DNA of 64,000 nucleotides from Craspedostauros australis (Eukaryota; Bacillariophyta; Bacillariophyceae; Mastogloiales; Achnanthaceae): positions 620,001 through 684,000 of the forward strand of contig JAMXDE010000006.1 in NCBI GenBank assembly GCA_026770025.1, given 5' to 3'. A program made the translations under genes and the position numbers. Shown in pieces: positions 20,661 to 32,204 of the stretch. Under the pieces are notes generated by a model. That model was given only the letters and a program-made list of their open reading frames with translations. It searched no databases and was not told where the DNA came from. How positions within the stretch are numbered: position 1 is the stretch's first letter; each line of letters opens with the position of its first letter.

Positions 20661-22573
20661 ATGGTCATGGACGGTACGATTAGTCTGGCCGATCACAGCA
20701 CTTCATGCTCGATGGAGATGGTAGCAGAAAGCAGCATCAACAATGGCGATATCACCAGCATCGCCAGCAGCAGCAGCAGCAGCAGCGACACGAGCGCATG
20801 CGCAATGCACAGCGTGCTGTCGAATGATGATCTGCTTCAATCCATCTTCGGGTTCTTTCTGTGCGCAAAGGAAGGAGAATACGATGGCTCCACGCTGCGG
20901 AGTTGCAACGCCGTTTGCCGGAGATGGCGAACAGGTGCAAAATCACAAGCGCTCTGGTCGGCAATGCGCGAAGGTCGTGAAGCGTCTGACAAGCGACCAA
21001 TTGACGACATCTCATGGGTGATATCGTTGAAGGATGTATCATCGCCATTGTCACCATCATTGGACTTAAACGTCAGCATATCTTCGCTGATGGGGTTCAC
21101 ATTTCTGCAACATGTCGCCATGCCTGAAAATACGAAAGTTGTAGGGATGCACCGTGACATGCATAAAGAGAACGAGAGCTCCGGCGAAGCAGATTCGCTC
21201 GTCATCGATGATCGTAGAAAAACGTTGGATGGGCAGTGCTCAGATTCATACCTCGTGCAAGACCGGGCCACCCACAGACGATACAGATTGAACATCGCTC
21301 GCCGCGCGTCGCTATCCTCGCAAATATTGCAGGACATACGTGACGAACACTTCGAGCAACGCGAGCACTTTCTCTGCATGAAATCGCGACAGAAATCGAA
21401 CATGCTCGGCATCGCGATGCGCAACGACTGCATTGTGCGGTGGTATCCATACGCGGACATGCCAGTTGGCAACCGAATGACAACATCAATATCCGATGCA
21501 GTCCTGCAATCCACATCAAAAGCCAATGAACAGCCATACGCTTCAGAGGACTGCTGTCCCTCGGATCCATTGCTTCAGCATCTCAATGACATGTTTGAAA
21601 TGGAGAAAATGGAAGAACGCGAGACTCGCGCGAGTGAGTCGTTGGCGACCTTTGCAATCCCCACGGAATGCTGGGTGCCTTTGGTGGATTGGGTGGTTGA
21701 GATCTGCGAGTGCTTTCAACTCGATGAGCGAGTGGCATTTCATGCCATGGCGCTGTTTCACCGATTCATTGCGAGTTGCACGGTACGTCACAGCCTTTCG
21801 CACATTTGGTATACCCACATTTTGGCTGCATTTTTGTGGGAGAATCATTGATCGACTCAATTCTCATTCGTTGCTTACATTCCATGTCACTCTCGGACAT
21901 TTAATCCATCTTCTCACATGACCCGCACATGCTTCATGCAATTGGACTTGCAATCGCACTCGTCCTCAAACTTGTACGATAGAAACGCATCAGCATTTCC
22001 CGATATCAGCTCCTGGTGGGTGCTTGCTTGCACATCGCATCCAGGACATTGGCATGCGACATCGACGAGAAGGATATTGCGTTCTGCGCCGATCGTCAGT
22101 TTACGCCATCCCACGTTTCGCAGACATCCCAGCTGGTGCTTCAGCAACTGAATTGGAAGCTCGGATTCCAAACTGTCGATGACTTTCTGCTGCAGTACAT
22201 GAAGATGCTGAAGACGCAAAGAGGGTCGCGTGACTATGATGTGATGGTATACCTGGCAGAGTTGTCCTTGCAGGCATCTATCCCGGGTTCATTTTCCCAT
22301 TCTCAAATCGCAGCCAGCATCTGCGTCCTCGCACGCTACATGAATAGAAGCAATGATATTTGGCCTGATCATCTGCAGCACGCAACCGAATTCGCCATCT
22401 CCGATCTGGCCGAATGTAGCACGGTGCTGTGCCGGCGCATCGCTCAAGTTCGTCACGCCCATCCTGATCTGACCATGATCGATCGGAAACATCGTGCCTT
22501 GGAACATTTGCTGCATCGTATTCCATCCTTTGATGTGATTGTGGCATTCCACGAACAGTCTCAGCATGCGTGA
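20661..22573 (+). CDS. F-box cyclin (cyclin F-like)
   Basis: There are two exons, 20661-21782 and 21983-22573, joined in phase 0 across a 200-bp intron (GTACGT...GATAG). The product has 570 residues. An F-box-like segment lies at about residues 51-100 (SVLSNDDLLQSIFGFF...SCNAVCRRW), after a Ser-rich stretch. The cyclin box starts near 335 (WVPLVDWVVEICECFQLDERVAFHAM). It continues across the junction as FHRFIASCT|KRISISRYQLLVGACLHIASR, then QLNWKLGFQTVDDFLLQYM. This F-box plus cyclin order is that of cyclin F, where the F-box binds Skp1 in an SCF ubiquitin ligase and the cyclin fold recruits substrates instead of activating a CDK. Role here is inferred as cell-cycle protein turnover. An in-frame stop ends just before exon 2, so read-through without splicing would truncate the protein. 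Confidence 0.82.
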
Positions 22574-22761
22574 ACTCACAGACCCAATGAAAAGTGCAAG
22601 TTAAAATAGAATATAATAGACTGGAGAGAGCACCATGATGTAGAACATGCGAGTATAGAGTAACAGTCTTGGCTGCATTTCCGTTCAACTTGTCCATCAG
22701 CATCGACTCCAAATATCCAGGAATATGGTGCCATGCTATTCGCAGGACGTATCATTCCTGT

Positions 22762-23664
22762 TCAGAGCGCATCCTTGGACGTGCTCAAAGTGACACCCTC
22801 TGCCTGCATGTCCTTCTTGAATTGCTCCGCTTCAGCCTCAAAGCCGACCACGGGGGAGCCACAATCCGTGAGAAGGATGATGTTGGATTTATCCTTCGAT
22901 GGCCATTGGCGCACGATATCCCGCGTGGTGTAGTTGACGCAGTGGCTCATGGCCTGACCCCCAATCAACAACCGATCCGACGACGCCAACGAGGCCTGCA
23001 GCTTCTTGTTGAAGCTGTTGGATTCGGAAACGGGCACTTCGGCCTCCAGAGCGCTGTACATTTCGGTGAACAGGTTCTGACCTTTGTACACCCATTCCAC
23101 GGTCCCGCCCGTCGTGGCGCACCATTCCTGAAAGGCGCCGAAGACATCGTCGACGATGGCATGCCCCGGAGACCCCATGAGACAATGCTCGGGCCAAATG
23201 CACAGCTGAAATCGTCCTTTGGCCTCGAGGCGTTGCGCGTACTCGAGGGCGTAGGCGCACAGCCATTCGTAGGAACCGGGCGACGCATCGGGATGAAAGT
23301 CCTTGAAGATTCTGGGATCCACGATGCCATCCGCGTGCAGCGGGATTCGCAGCGACGGGTTTGGCTTCCAATCACCGTCCTTGATGTTTTGGGCCGTGAT
23401 GATGGTGAACGGTTTCGGATGGGTGGCAGCATCGTCCTTCTTGCCGCTGACCCAGAAGTGCGGGTTGGCGATGTGGAACTTGTGATGCGAATCGAAAGTG
23501 GCCACGATGCGCGTGATCTTGTGCGAGTTGCTGCGGATGAAGTCGACTATGCGCTTGGCATCCTTGTTGGCGGTTGGGATGGCGAGGCTTCCGCCAGGAT
23601 GGAAGTCCTTCTGAAGATCGATCAGGAGCAGCGTCGTGCTCGGCTTGGCTGTCGTTGCGCTCAT
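22762..23664 (-). CDS. Nicotinamidase-like cysteine hydrolase (isochorismatase superfamily)
   Basis: This is a 300-residue single-exon protein. The catalytic triad of the family is visible: Asp16 in LLLIDLQKDF, Lys194 in EWVYKGQNLF and Cys242 in AMSHCVNYTTRDI. A metal-site stretch DSHHKFHI (Asp58, His60) and the WPEHCLMGSPGHAI segment match nicotinamidases. The family deamidates nicotinamide to nicotinate in NAD salvage, though related members act on other amides. It is longer than bacterial PncA (about 190-210 residues). The extra length is mainly an insertion around residues 75-155. No targeting peptide is clear, so it is probably cytosolic. Confidence 0.8.
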   Translation of the reverse strand: MSATTAKPSTTLLLIDLQKDFHPGGSLAIPTANKDAKRIVDFIRSNSHKITRIVATFDSHHKFHIANPHFWVSGKKDDAATHPKPFTIITAQNIKDGDWKPNPSLRIPLHADGIVDPRIFKDFHPDASPGSYEWLCAYALEYAQRLEAKGRFQLCIWPEHCLMGSPGHAIVDDVFGAFQEWCATTGGTVEWVYKGQNLFTEMYSALEAEVPVSESNSFNKKLQASLASSDRLLIGGQAMSHCVNYTTRDIVRQWPSKDKSNIILLTDCGSPVVGFEAEAEQFKKDMQAEGVTLSTSKDAL

Positions 23665-24954
23665 GGTGGCGGTTGGGATGGCAGTCGCGGATGTTGTGGA
23701 TGCTGTAGTTGTGGCGAAACACGAGGTATGGTAAGAAGTGGCTTTGCAGGTATTGGTGTTGGGTGGTGCATCGTCTGTGTCCTTGTGCGACTATTTTTTT
23801 GTGTGTTTTCATTGCTTTGTGTTGCCTCTCGTTGCTTCTGTGTTGGTCACGATGGTATCTTTCGGAAAGAAGAAGAGTCGTTTTGGATTTATTCGGATCT
23901 ATTTGGGGGAAGATTGTGAAGAACCCCCTAGTGTATTCCACGCCCCCATATTTACGGACTCCCCCGTTAGCGGCGTCACGTTGAACCGTTGATCCGACGG
24001 AGTGAATCTGGAGCGCGAGACGCGATTCCACCAATGAAACCATGTCACACGATTCCTTCTCGCCCAACCAGCATCGAGCAGGTGTCAGCTTCGGCAAATG
24101 AAAGACGTTTGTTCGTTGTCAAACGTCAACATGGAAACGTCAACATGGAAACGTCAATCAACGAAAACATTGCAACGCACACATCATGCGGCGTCACGAG
24201 CACAGGAGCACGCCACAGCGCTTTCGCTGCTGCGTGCTGGCGCAGAACCAGATTCTTCACTCTTTGCGCGAAGAGACACGAACGATGAGCCCATCGACCA
24301 TCCGATGATAGCAACACAAGTTCGCGTGTTCATCAACGTCATCAGCCACATCTCTCTTCACGGATCGCCCTTCACTTTGAAGCAAAGCCAGAGTCATCAT
24401 TTACCTGCAGAGTATCTGCTTGCATCAACCAAGAAGCATTCCTCCATTGGTCTGACTTGCAACCTGAGAGCAAAGCCAAAGAACGGTGAACCGACGAACT
24501 GACGAGGCAGAAGACTGCGGAAGACGGCAGAGTCGAAAGCGCGAAAGGTTCGAGACGCACCCTGAGTTGGCACCGGATCGCTGACATCGCACTTTCTGCT
24601 GACTTTGTTTGTGAGAAAACCGAGAAAGCAGTCCATCAAAGTCCGCAAAAGTAGGACCCAAGGGAACGGTTGCGTCGTCGCTTCATCGCATCATCACAAC
24701 GAAGAAGAGGCGAACTTTGGTGGACTCTTGTGCGTCCAGCCGTCACGCAGAAGACTCGACTCATCAATCAGTCTTTGTCAGCAGCAGGGATTATTCACAA
24801 CTGCTGCGCACAGCCAGCCAACGTTGCCATCATTCGCATCCATTTGACTCCGTTTGTCTCCGTCTGAGTAAGCAACTGCCCGCACAATCCAATCGGCCAA
24901 CCTGCCAACCAAACAGGCAACCAGTCAGCCAGATACTCATTCCGATAGTCAACG
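23665..24954. promoter_or_regulatory. Long shared upstream region of hydrolase and ABC1 kinase genes
   Basis: It is about 1.3 kb between divergent starts at 23664 (-) and 24955 (+). It includes the ACGTCA repeat cluster described separately. Short frames such as 24098-24502 look like chance. Confidence 0.5.
24122..24156. promoter_or_regulatory. Three ACGTCA sites at 14-bp spacing
   Basis: AACGTCAACATGGA occurs twice in tandem, followed by a third AACGTCA (24122, 24136, 24150). ACGTCA is the reverse complement of TGACGT, the core bound by bZIP/CREB-type factors and found in diatom CO2/cAMP-response elements. It lies in the shared upstream region of the nicotinamidase-like and ABC1 kinase genes. 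Function is inferred from motif and position only. Confidence 0.4.
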
Positions 24955-26338
24955 ATGAGGTTACTTATACCCACGCATCCAGGAGCGTTACTCGCAGTTC
25001 TGTCGCTGGCACTCACATCAACGACACTGCTCAACGGGGTTGATTCCTTCATCCCACAAAGCGCAACGCGACGATTTGCAGGGACAACATTCACGCAGAA
25101 CTCCCAGCGCAGGCACGCCGCCACCAGCACCAAGCAGGACAAGGACACCAAAAAGACCAAGGATAGTGAGGAATTCAAAGCGCCGAACGGCGTGAATGGG
25201 GCCGTGAATGGGGCTGTGAATGGAGCACCTTCCATCGATGGCGTCGAAACGCAATCGCTGTCCCATACACAAAGCCATGAGGCAGCGCAGGGTTCGGATG
25301 CCTCCATCATCTACAACAACACGGACGTTTCCGACATTCTCAATGAGATCAACCGCTGCATCTCGGATGGCGGCGCCGACCTGATGGAGAACCTCACCCA
25401 GGTCATGGATGGGCGCCTCGAGACTTTGCCAGAATCTGCAGCGCAGGAGCTTCAGACCTACATCGGCAATTTGACGGTCCAAATCCAGCATGCCCAGCAG
25501 GAGGAATTGAACCGCCACATGGCCGAAATGGAACGCATCTTCCTGGCACCGCTCGAGCAATGGGCATTTTCGGACTCGCCTCTTTATGAATCCAGAAGCA
25601 GCGGCAGCAGCAGCAGCAGCAAGAAGAAGAAGCTCAGCAAAACAGCCGTCCTCGATGCGGAGATTGAACCCCAGCATCTTGTCATTGCAGGAGAAAACTC
25701 AACTCTTGCCCACACATCCAAGCTGCGAACCAGGGAGATCATCCAGAATTTCAACGTCGCTCCCTTCTATTACTCCGTCGCCCTGCTCTATCGATGGATC
25801 AAGAAGGCCAAGTACCCGCCCATCGCGCTCCTCAACGCCTACCAAGGCATGGCGACCGTCATTCGCAACCGTTCGCCGCGCATCCGGCGCAAATCCAAAC
25901 GAAAGGGAGCCAAGGGCGAGGACACCGCCTTCCAGGACGCCGAGGCCATGCAGAGCGGCTGGAAGCGCGTCGGCCAGATTGCCGCCCAGGGCACTCTGCG
26001 CAAGAAATGGGCGATTCTCAGACGGTCGGCCGAGATCTGGGCCTACTTCTCCTCCTTCTACCTCAAGGATCGTCGCATCTGCAAGCAGCATGCGAAGGGT
26101 CAGCTCACGGAGGAACAGTTCAAGGAGGAACGATCCCAGCTGGGTGCGGAAGTCACGCAGAATCTTCTTCGGTTGGGACCGACTTTCATCAAGGTGCGTG
26201 CTGCGCATCATGCTTTTATATGGGTTACAACATATCCAGATGTATTGACGAGTGTTGACGGGAGGATTTCGTGGCTGCCTTTGCATGCTGAAAACAGCCA
26301 GCGCAAAGTGGAATATTCTTCTCTGCGATTTGATGTGA

Positions 26339-26379
<41 letters not shown>

Positions 26380-28393
26380 ATCACATACAGAAACTTGACC
26401 GGGTGACGAGTATGATGCTTCATTTGTCGCATGACATCTTCTGATCTCACGCAATGCCAAGCAATGCATCATCCTATTCTTCATTTTATTTCTGTTGGTT
26501 CGATCCACTTCGCCCGCACGCCCGGGCGTCCTTTCATTTCATCCATGTTACACTTCAATGCCCACACTTGAATTTGAATTTGACAACAGGTCGGGCAACT
26601 CTTCTCAACGAGAATCGACATCGTGCCAAAGGAGTACCTCGACCAATTGAAGTTGCTGCAGGACAACGTCCCACCATTCTCCGGTGATTTGGCAGTCGAA
26701 ATCATCGAGAAAGAACTTGGAAAGCCTATCACGGAGCTCTTCGACACCTTCGATCGCAACTCCCTGGCAGCCGCTTCGCTCGGACAGGTCCACGTCGCCA
26801 CCAAGGGCGATGAAACCTACGCCGTCAAGGTGCAGCGACAGTATCTGCGTCAGCTCTTCGAGGTCGATCTGGCACAACTGCGTCAGCTGGCCGTCTTTGC
26901 CGACGCCCTGGATGTCACATCCGAAGGTGGATTGCTCGACAAGAACACCAAGCGTGATTGGCTCAGCATCTTCAACGAGAACAAGCGGCTGCTCTACGAA
27001 GAGATCGATTACATCAACGAGATGAAGAATTGTGACAAGTTTCGGTGCGTTATGTTGTATTGCGTCGTGGTGTGATCTTGCAACCGCCGATGGTGTTGAT
27101 GGTGTTTGATGCAGTTGATGATATGTGACACCGCTTTGCAAACATGCTTGACTAACACCTGTTTGCCTCCCTGTCGTTGCGCCATCATTGCAACGATTTC
27201 ATTCTCTGCCGCTTCCATGCTCATGTCATCGCGTCAACATCAAAAGACAAAATTTCGACACTCCCAAGTTCAAGCACATCCGGGCACCGAAGACGTACCC
27301 ACACCTCACATCCGAAAAGGTGATGACGATGGAGTTTCTGCCAGGTGTCAAGATTACGGACCTGGAAAAGATCGAAGAGCTCGGGTTGAAACGCGAGGAG
27401 ATCAGCCTCAAATCCGCTGAAGCCTTCCTGGAGCAGCTGTGCCGTCACGGTTTCTTCCACAGCGATCCGCACCCTGGTAACATCTCCGTCGAACGGGCGC
27501 CTGATGGATCTGCGAACCTCCTCTTCTATGACTTTGGTATGATGGATTCGTTCGGCAAGGTTGAGAGGAAGGGATTCGTGGACTTGGCGTTTGCTGTGTA
27601 CTACGATTCCAACGTGAAGGATGCTTGCGACGCTTTGGAGAGGATGGGAATCCTGCGCACGGGTCCCGACTTGGATCGCATCGCCGTGGAACGTGTCGGT
27701 CAAGACTTCATCGACAGATTTCAGGAAACGCTGAACAAAGGATCGCAGTGGGAAAACGAGCTCACGCCACAGGAACAGAATCGCATCGTCAGGGACCGGC
27801 GGCAGAAGCTGGGAGAGGAGTTCCTCTCCCTGAACCGCGACTCTCCCTTTCAGTTCCCACCCACGTGGACATTCGTCTTCCGCGCTTTGTTTTCGCTGGA
27901 CGGAATCGGAAAGACGCTGGATCCGAAGTACGATCTGACAAAGATCATGGTCCCGTACCTGAAGGAGCTCATCGACCTGAAGGACGGCAATGCCTTCAAG
28001 ACCACGCTGCTTCGCATCGGCAAGCGCGTCGGGCTGCGCCCTGAGGACATCAACCAGGTGATCACGCAGCCCCGACGAACAGCGAAGGTCGAGGACATCG
28101 TCGACCGATTGGAGAAGGGCGAATTCAAGCTCCGTGTACGCGCGTTGGACGTGGAACGACAAAATGAACGCGCAAAGCTGGTTCAGAAGAGCACGTATGA
28201 GGCCGTCATGCTATCCGTCCTGCTGCAGAGTGGCATCATCTTGATGACCTCCGCGGCAGGACTTCGTGGTGCGAAGCCAATCAGCCGGGCAGTTCTTGGC
28301 GCCGCCACATTCCTCGCCACCAGGATACCCTACAACTTGATCAAGATCCGGAAGCTCGACAAGTACAACGAGAAATACGGTGTCGGCTCGTAA
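24955..28393 (+). CDS. Plastid ABC1 atypical kinase (ABC1K/UbiB family)
   Basis: There are three exons, 24955-26193, 26590-27044 and 27247-28393, with introns of 396 and 202 bp. The product has 946 residues. The leader [20 protein letters not shown]...VDSFIP fits plastid targeting. The KxGQ motif typical of the family spans the first junction exactly: [14 protein letters not shown]. The Ala-rich loop AAASLGQVH lies near 475, the VKVQ lysine near 493, EEIDYINE near 553, HSDPHPGN near 636 and the DFG-type YDFGMMD near 659. All kinase-like signatures are present. A hydrophobic pair near the C-terminus ([12 protein letters not shown] and [13 protein letters not shown]) suggests membrane contact. 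Plastid ABC1Ks sit at plastoglobules or thylakoids and influence prenylquinone metabolism. The N-terminal ~330 residues are poorly conserved and Ser/Lys-rich. The first intron contains a CTG/ATG microsatellite. Confidence 0.92.
26338..26382 (+). repeat. Trinucleotide microsatellite in ABC1K intron 1
   Basis: It is a run of CTG units switching to ATG units, inside the first intron. It is likely length-variable and has no coding effect if the intron is removed. Confidence 0.9.
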
Positions 28394-29082
28394 GCAGGCA
28401 CCCTCTTCCTCTCTCTCTCTCTTCCCCTCCGGAGAGAGAGGGAAATACCTGCAAGAAGGCAGACAAGAACGGCCCTCACAAAGAGGATGCAACAAAGATC
28501 ATAGCTATTGCCGGTAATTAGAGTACTATGCATCATCACATCACGTGTACGAGTCCTCTTTGGAAGTTCGAAGTCAATCGTTACTGCCCTGGTACGCACC
28601 GTTTCTAGGTTTGTGATTGAATCTATCATCGCCTTCGCAGTCCATTGAGTCGACAGTCAGATTTTCATGTGCTTCTGTGTTTGTCGTTGAATGTTTGCTC
28701 TGTGTGTCGACAGCAACAACAACAACAAACAGCACAAAAGCAAGAACAATTCGAATGACACTGGTGATACAATCTGTTGGGACACAACCATCTCTCTCTG
28801 CTCTGTGCTTTGATCTACTCTATCGACACAAAGACTGCCTTTGGCAAACGTACCCTGGGTGCTTCGTGCAACGATTGAAACGTTCCTACCTTTCAATTAT
28901 ACTCTCCTTGATCTGATCTGTTTCAGCGGGCGTGGCGTTCCACACTCAACAACAAGCACCAAAGCACATCCTCGAGTGTTTCCACAATCACGAAATCCCC
29001 GTGCAAGAGAAGACACGCAACGGCCTAGTATTCGTAGCAAAGTCGCAGCATCAAGAACAGCAGCCGTGTCACGCCAACGACC
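28394..29082. other. Spacer after the ABC1 kinase gene
   Basis: About 10 bp past the stop is a CT-rich run facing an AG-rich run (28411-28443) that could pair as a short hairpin in the 3'UTR. The rest is the upstream region of the SNARE-like gene. No gene is seen. Confidence 0.5.
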
Positions 29083-29463
29083 ATGTCAGCCCCAAATAGC
29101 GACGGTTTGAACAACCGCTTCAATTCGTATCAGAATGGCAGTCCGCCCGGCCAAACATTCGCCGACCAGCAGACTGGCGTCCTTTCGGACACAGTCAAAA
29201 CGCACTACCAGGCGGAGGCGTCGGCCAACGCCGTCATGACCCAACTGGCCACGCAGAGACAGCAGCTTCAGGGGGCCAATGACAACGTCCACGATATGCG
29301 CCAAGCTACGGAGGAAACCAGGCAGAATCTTCAGGATCTCCGATCCAAGTACCAGCAAAAGAAGAACAAGCTGTACAGGCTCATCGCTTTCATGGCGCTC
29401 CTCGATCTGGCGCTTTTCGTCCGAATCCTCCAATGTCACGGCAGCTTCATCTGCTGGCGCTGA
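29083..29463 (+). CDS. Small SNARE-like tail-anchored protein
   Basis: This is a 126-residue single-exon protein. A polar N-terminus of about 40 residues precedes a heptad-rich coiled coil (about 45-97: ANAVMTQLATQRQQLQGAND, ending YQQKKNKLYRL). One C-terminal membrane helix follows (LIAFMALLDLALFVRIL) with a short tail. This matches the plan of short Qb/R-type SNAREs such as Vti1, Bos1 or Sec20-like proteins, but the Habc domain is missing and the zero-layer residue is not certain. By inference it is a tail-anchored ER/Golgi fusion protein. It could also be an unrelated coiled-coil membrane protein. Confidence 0.6.
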   Translation: MSAPNSDGLNNRFNSYQNGSPPGQTFADQQTGVLSDTVKTHYQAEASANAVMTQLATQRQQLQGANDNVHDMRQATEETRQNLQDLRSKYQQKKNKLYRLIAFMALLDLALFVRILQCHGSFICWR

Positions 29464-32204
29464 AGATCCTCTTTCAAAAGACGGCAGCACGAGTCGATGT
29501 ATGTTGAACTATGGGAGAGATCACAGCTTTCGAACTACATCGATACTCTACGAGAATGTAATGACGGCAAAGGCGCCAAGGCTTTTGTAAAGTAGTCGAA
29601 CGAGCTTTCATGAGCGCTTACACACGACATACTTGTGTACTGTATCATATTATACAATACAATACCATCGAGTCGCGCAGAATTTCACGTGCAGGAGTAT
29701 GCGCATAGCAAGACGAACGAAGTGCTCCAAGGCAAAGCATAGCAACTGCATTGCTAGCCATGATCGTAGCTTGAGTTGGAACCCCTCTCTGTTGAGATAC
29801 TGGCGACGAATGCATTCGCAAGAAACCGACACGGAGCCAAACGAATAGAGTGGAGTAGAGTAGAGTAGTTCACCAGCCGTTGATTGGCGTAATCCTGGTC
29901 TTCGTGTGTTATTGCAAACAAGAGCAGAATCGCACATCCAACGAATACGTGGACAGGATTCTGGTCCTTCCCTTGTCTTCGTTCATGTGTCTCCATCTCT
30001 TGGATGCTCGCCGTTGAGAAAGAATTCTGCTGCTAATTCCATGCCGACCCTTCCTCTCCCTACCATAATAATAGAATGGAGAGATTCCAGGACATGCCAC
30101 GAACGCCGCTGTCATTGTCATCAAACGCGGTTCGAACAATGTGCGATGTTGCAGAATGGAACAGGTTTGAATACATGCTCTGAATTCACCTATTGATCCA
30201 GTGCATGGTGGCACTTCGAAGGGCCTCACTCATTGCAATGTCGTCGAGTACAATACCTGGTCCATTGATGTCTCCATTTTGGAATGGAGGCCATCACGTT
30301 GGGTCGACTTCTCCAGCGTTCTTAGCAACCAGACCCAGTCGTTGTACGACATCGTGTGCCATTGCGCATCGTATCGATCTGCGTGGAACACCCATTTGAA
30401 CTTCTTCGATGGATGATTCATTGCAATGCTTGGACGACTCTGGTGCCACCACTCGTCAAACTAAACATTATTCCTGCGACATATCCTCGCTGCTCATGGT
30501 TGGACTCATTCATTGGTCATTTGCTCATTCGTCCGATTGATCTGCACAGAACCTATCGAGCTTCGTCAGGCGCAAATCTGCGTTCGACTCTGGAAAGACT
30601 GTGGTGTCCCTATTATATGTACGAGCGCACAAGGCAGGTTGGGAGTGCATGAGTGGAAGTATGAGTGACACAGGGCTTCGTCCTGTATGTCAACAAATGG
30701 CCGAGATTTGAGATCAGTTCTGTTTTTGTGAGCAAAGAAAATGCACAGATTGGCGCCAAGAAGTAAGAGTTGGGGCGGTCGTGGCAATCAAGAAAGAGAA
30801 CTAGACGTTAAGAGGCGTTGAATTCATATTTCGAAAGGCGTCGAACCTGAGCGAACGTGTTCGTTGCGACAGAGAAAGATCCTTAAATCGAGCTTCCGTT
30901 GAGATGGGAGACTGGTTGAAGCAAGGGTGGCATTGGATGTGGACGACAAGGAAATGGAGCGTGTGGCGTGATGGAGCAAGCATGCAAGGTCGTCCAAAGA
31001 AAGGGTGACGGTTGGTCCATTAACGTCTTTGGTTATCGCAACCGTCACACGAAGCGTGGCGTCACCACGCAGCGTGCAGCACCGTGTGAGGAGGTTTCTT
31101 TGTTCGTCTTTTGGCGCCCGGCTTCTTTTTCCCGTAAACATCGTTCAAGCCGTTACCGCCGTTGTTGCTGTTGTTGTCGACACCGTCATGTTGGATCTCT
31201 TGCTGGTATTTGTGGCTGTTGCGATTTCCATTGTTTCCTGGTGACTGATCGCAGAGTCCAGAGACTTCCATCTCCATCTCCGAAAGACAGACCGGCAAAC
31301 AAGACCACCGCTCTCAGAATAACAACAACAACGACAACAACAGAGGCAACAACGGCAACATTACTATTCATCACTGCATTACGACATCACTGCATCACCG
31401 TCCACTCAACATAGCACGGCAAAGAACGATCGTCATTGTTGATTCCTCTACTCCGCTATACTCTTGCCATCCTCGTACCATACTCTTGCTATATCCTTGC
31501 CATACTCGACCGCAGCAAGCGTTGGCTGATCACAAGAACGAAGTGTTTGAAACAACAAAAGACGGAGGAAAACACGAACAGCGGAGTCCACACGATCGAC
31601 AGGCTTCGTGTTCTCTTCAACATCGGCACGAACAGTAGGCAGAGCCTGGCGGAGTCTTGTACCCAACAAGTCCCAGCACGAGTCTGGTAGAGCGCACATC
31701 AGTGGGCGCAAATACCCGTACTCTTCTTCACTCCGCCGACCGGTGCTGCACGAGTCGCCATACCATTCGGATACGCACAAGTCCGCGAACGAGCGCCAAC
31801 TCCCAATTGCCTCCCGCCCTCTGGTGATGTGCTGCTGCTGACTGCGCTTTGTTGTCCGTCAGCGAGAAGCACCCATCAGCCCCAGCAACGGCAGCGTCGA
31901 GAAGCATACTATACGAGCACGCACAGGAGCACACATACAGGCGGGTTCCATACCTCCGCTCCCAGTAACTATTCACTGATCCTGCCATCATCAGTTGCAT
32001 CGTCAGTTGCAGCATCAGTTGCAGCACCAGAAGCAGCATCAGTTGCAAACAAGCACAACAAAGTGAAGCGCAGCTCCTCTTGTACAACAATACACGGCCA
32101 TTGGCGATAACAGGAAGCGAAGGCAGAGCATAGCAGGTCGCATCTCAAGCATACGACTTGTCAGCATTGCACCCACACCATCAGACGCAATCGCAAACAC
32201 AACC
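29464..32204. other. Large gene-poor spacer (2.7 kb)
   Basis: I found no supported gene. Frames at 30193-30416, 30356-30652, 30968-31414 and 31448-31780 overlap on both strands and lack motifs. At 31985-32046 there is an irregular CATCAGTTGCAG-like repeat. The last 300 bp are the upstream region of the RCC1 gene. A spliced gene or noncoding RNA cannot be excluded. Confidence 0.45.

Noticed and set aside
28411-28443. CT/AG hairpin after the ABC1 kinase stop as a transcription terminator
   Set aside because: Intrinsic hairpin terminators are not used by RNA polymerase II. It was left as a possible 3'UTR fold.
30201-30416. 71-residue frame starting MHGGTSKGL, reminiscent of PrpF
   Set aside because: Only the first few residues resemble the PrpF motif. 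Nothing downstream fits and there is no further exon.
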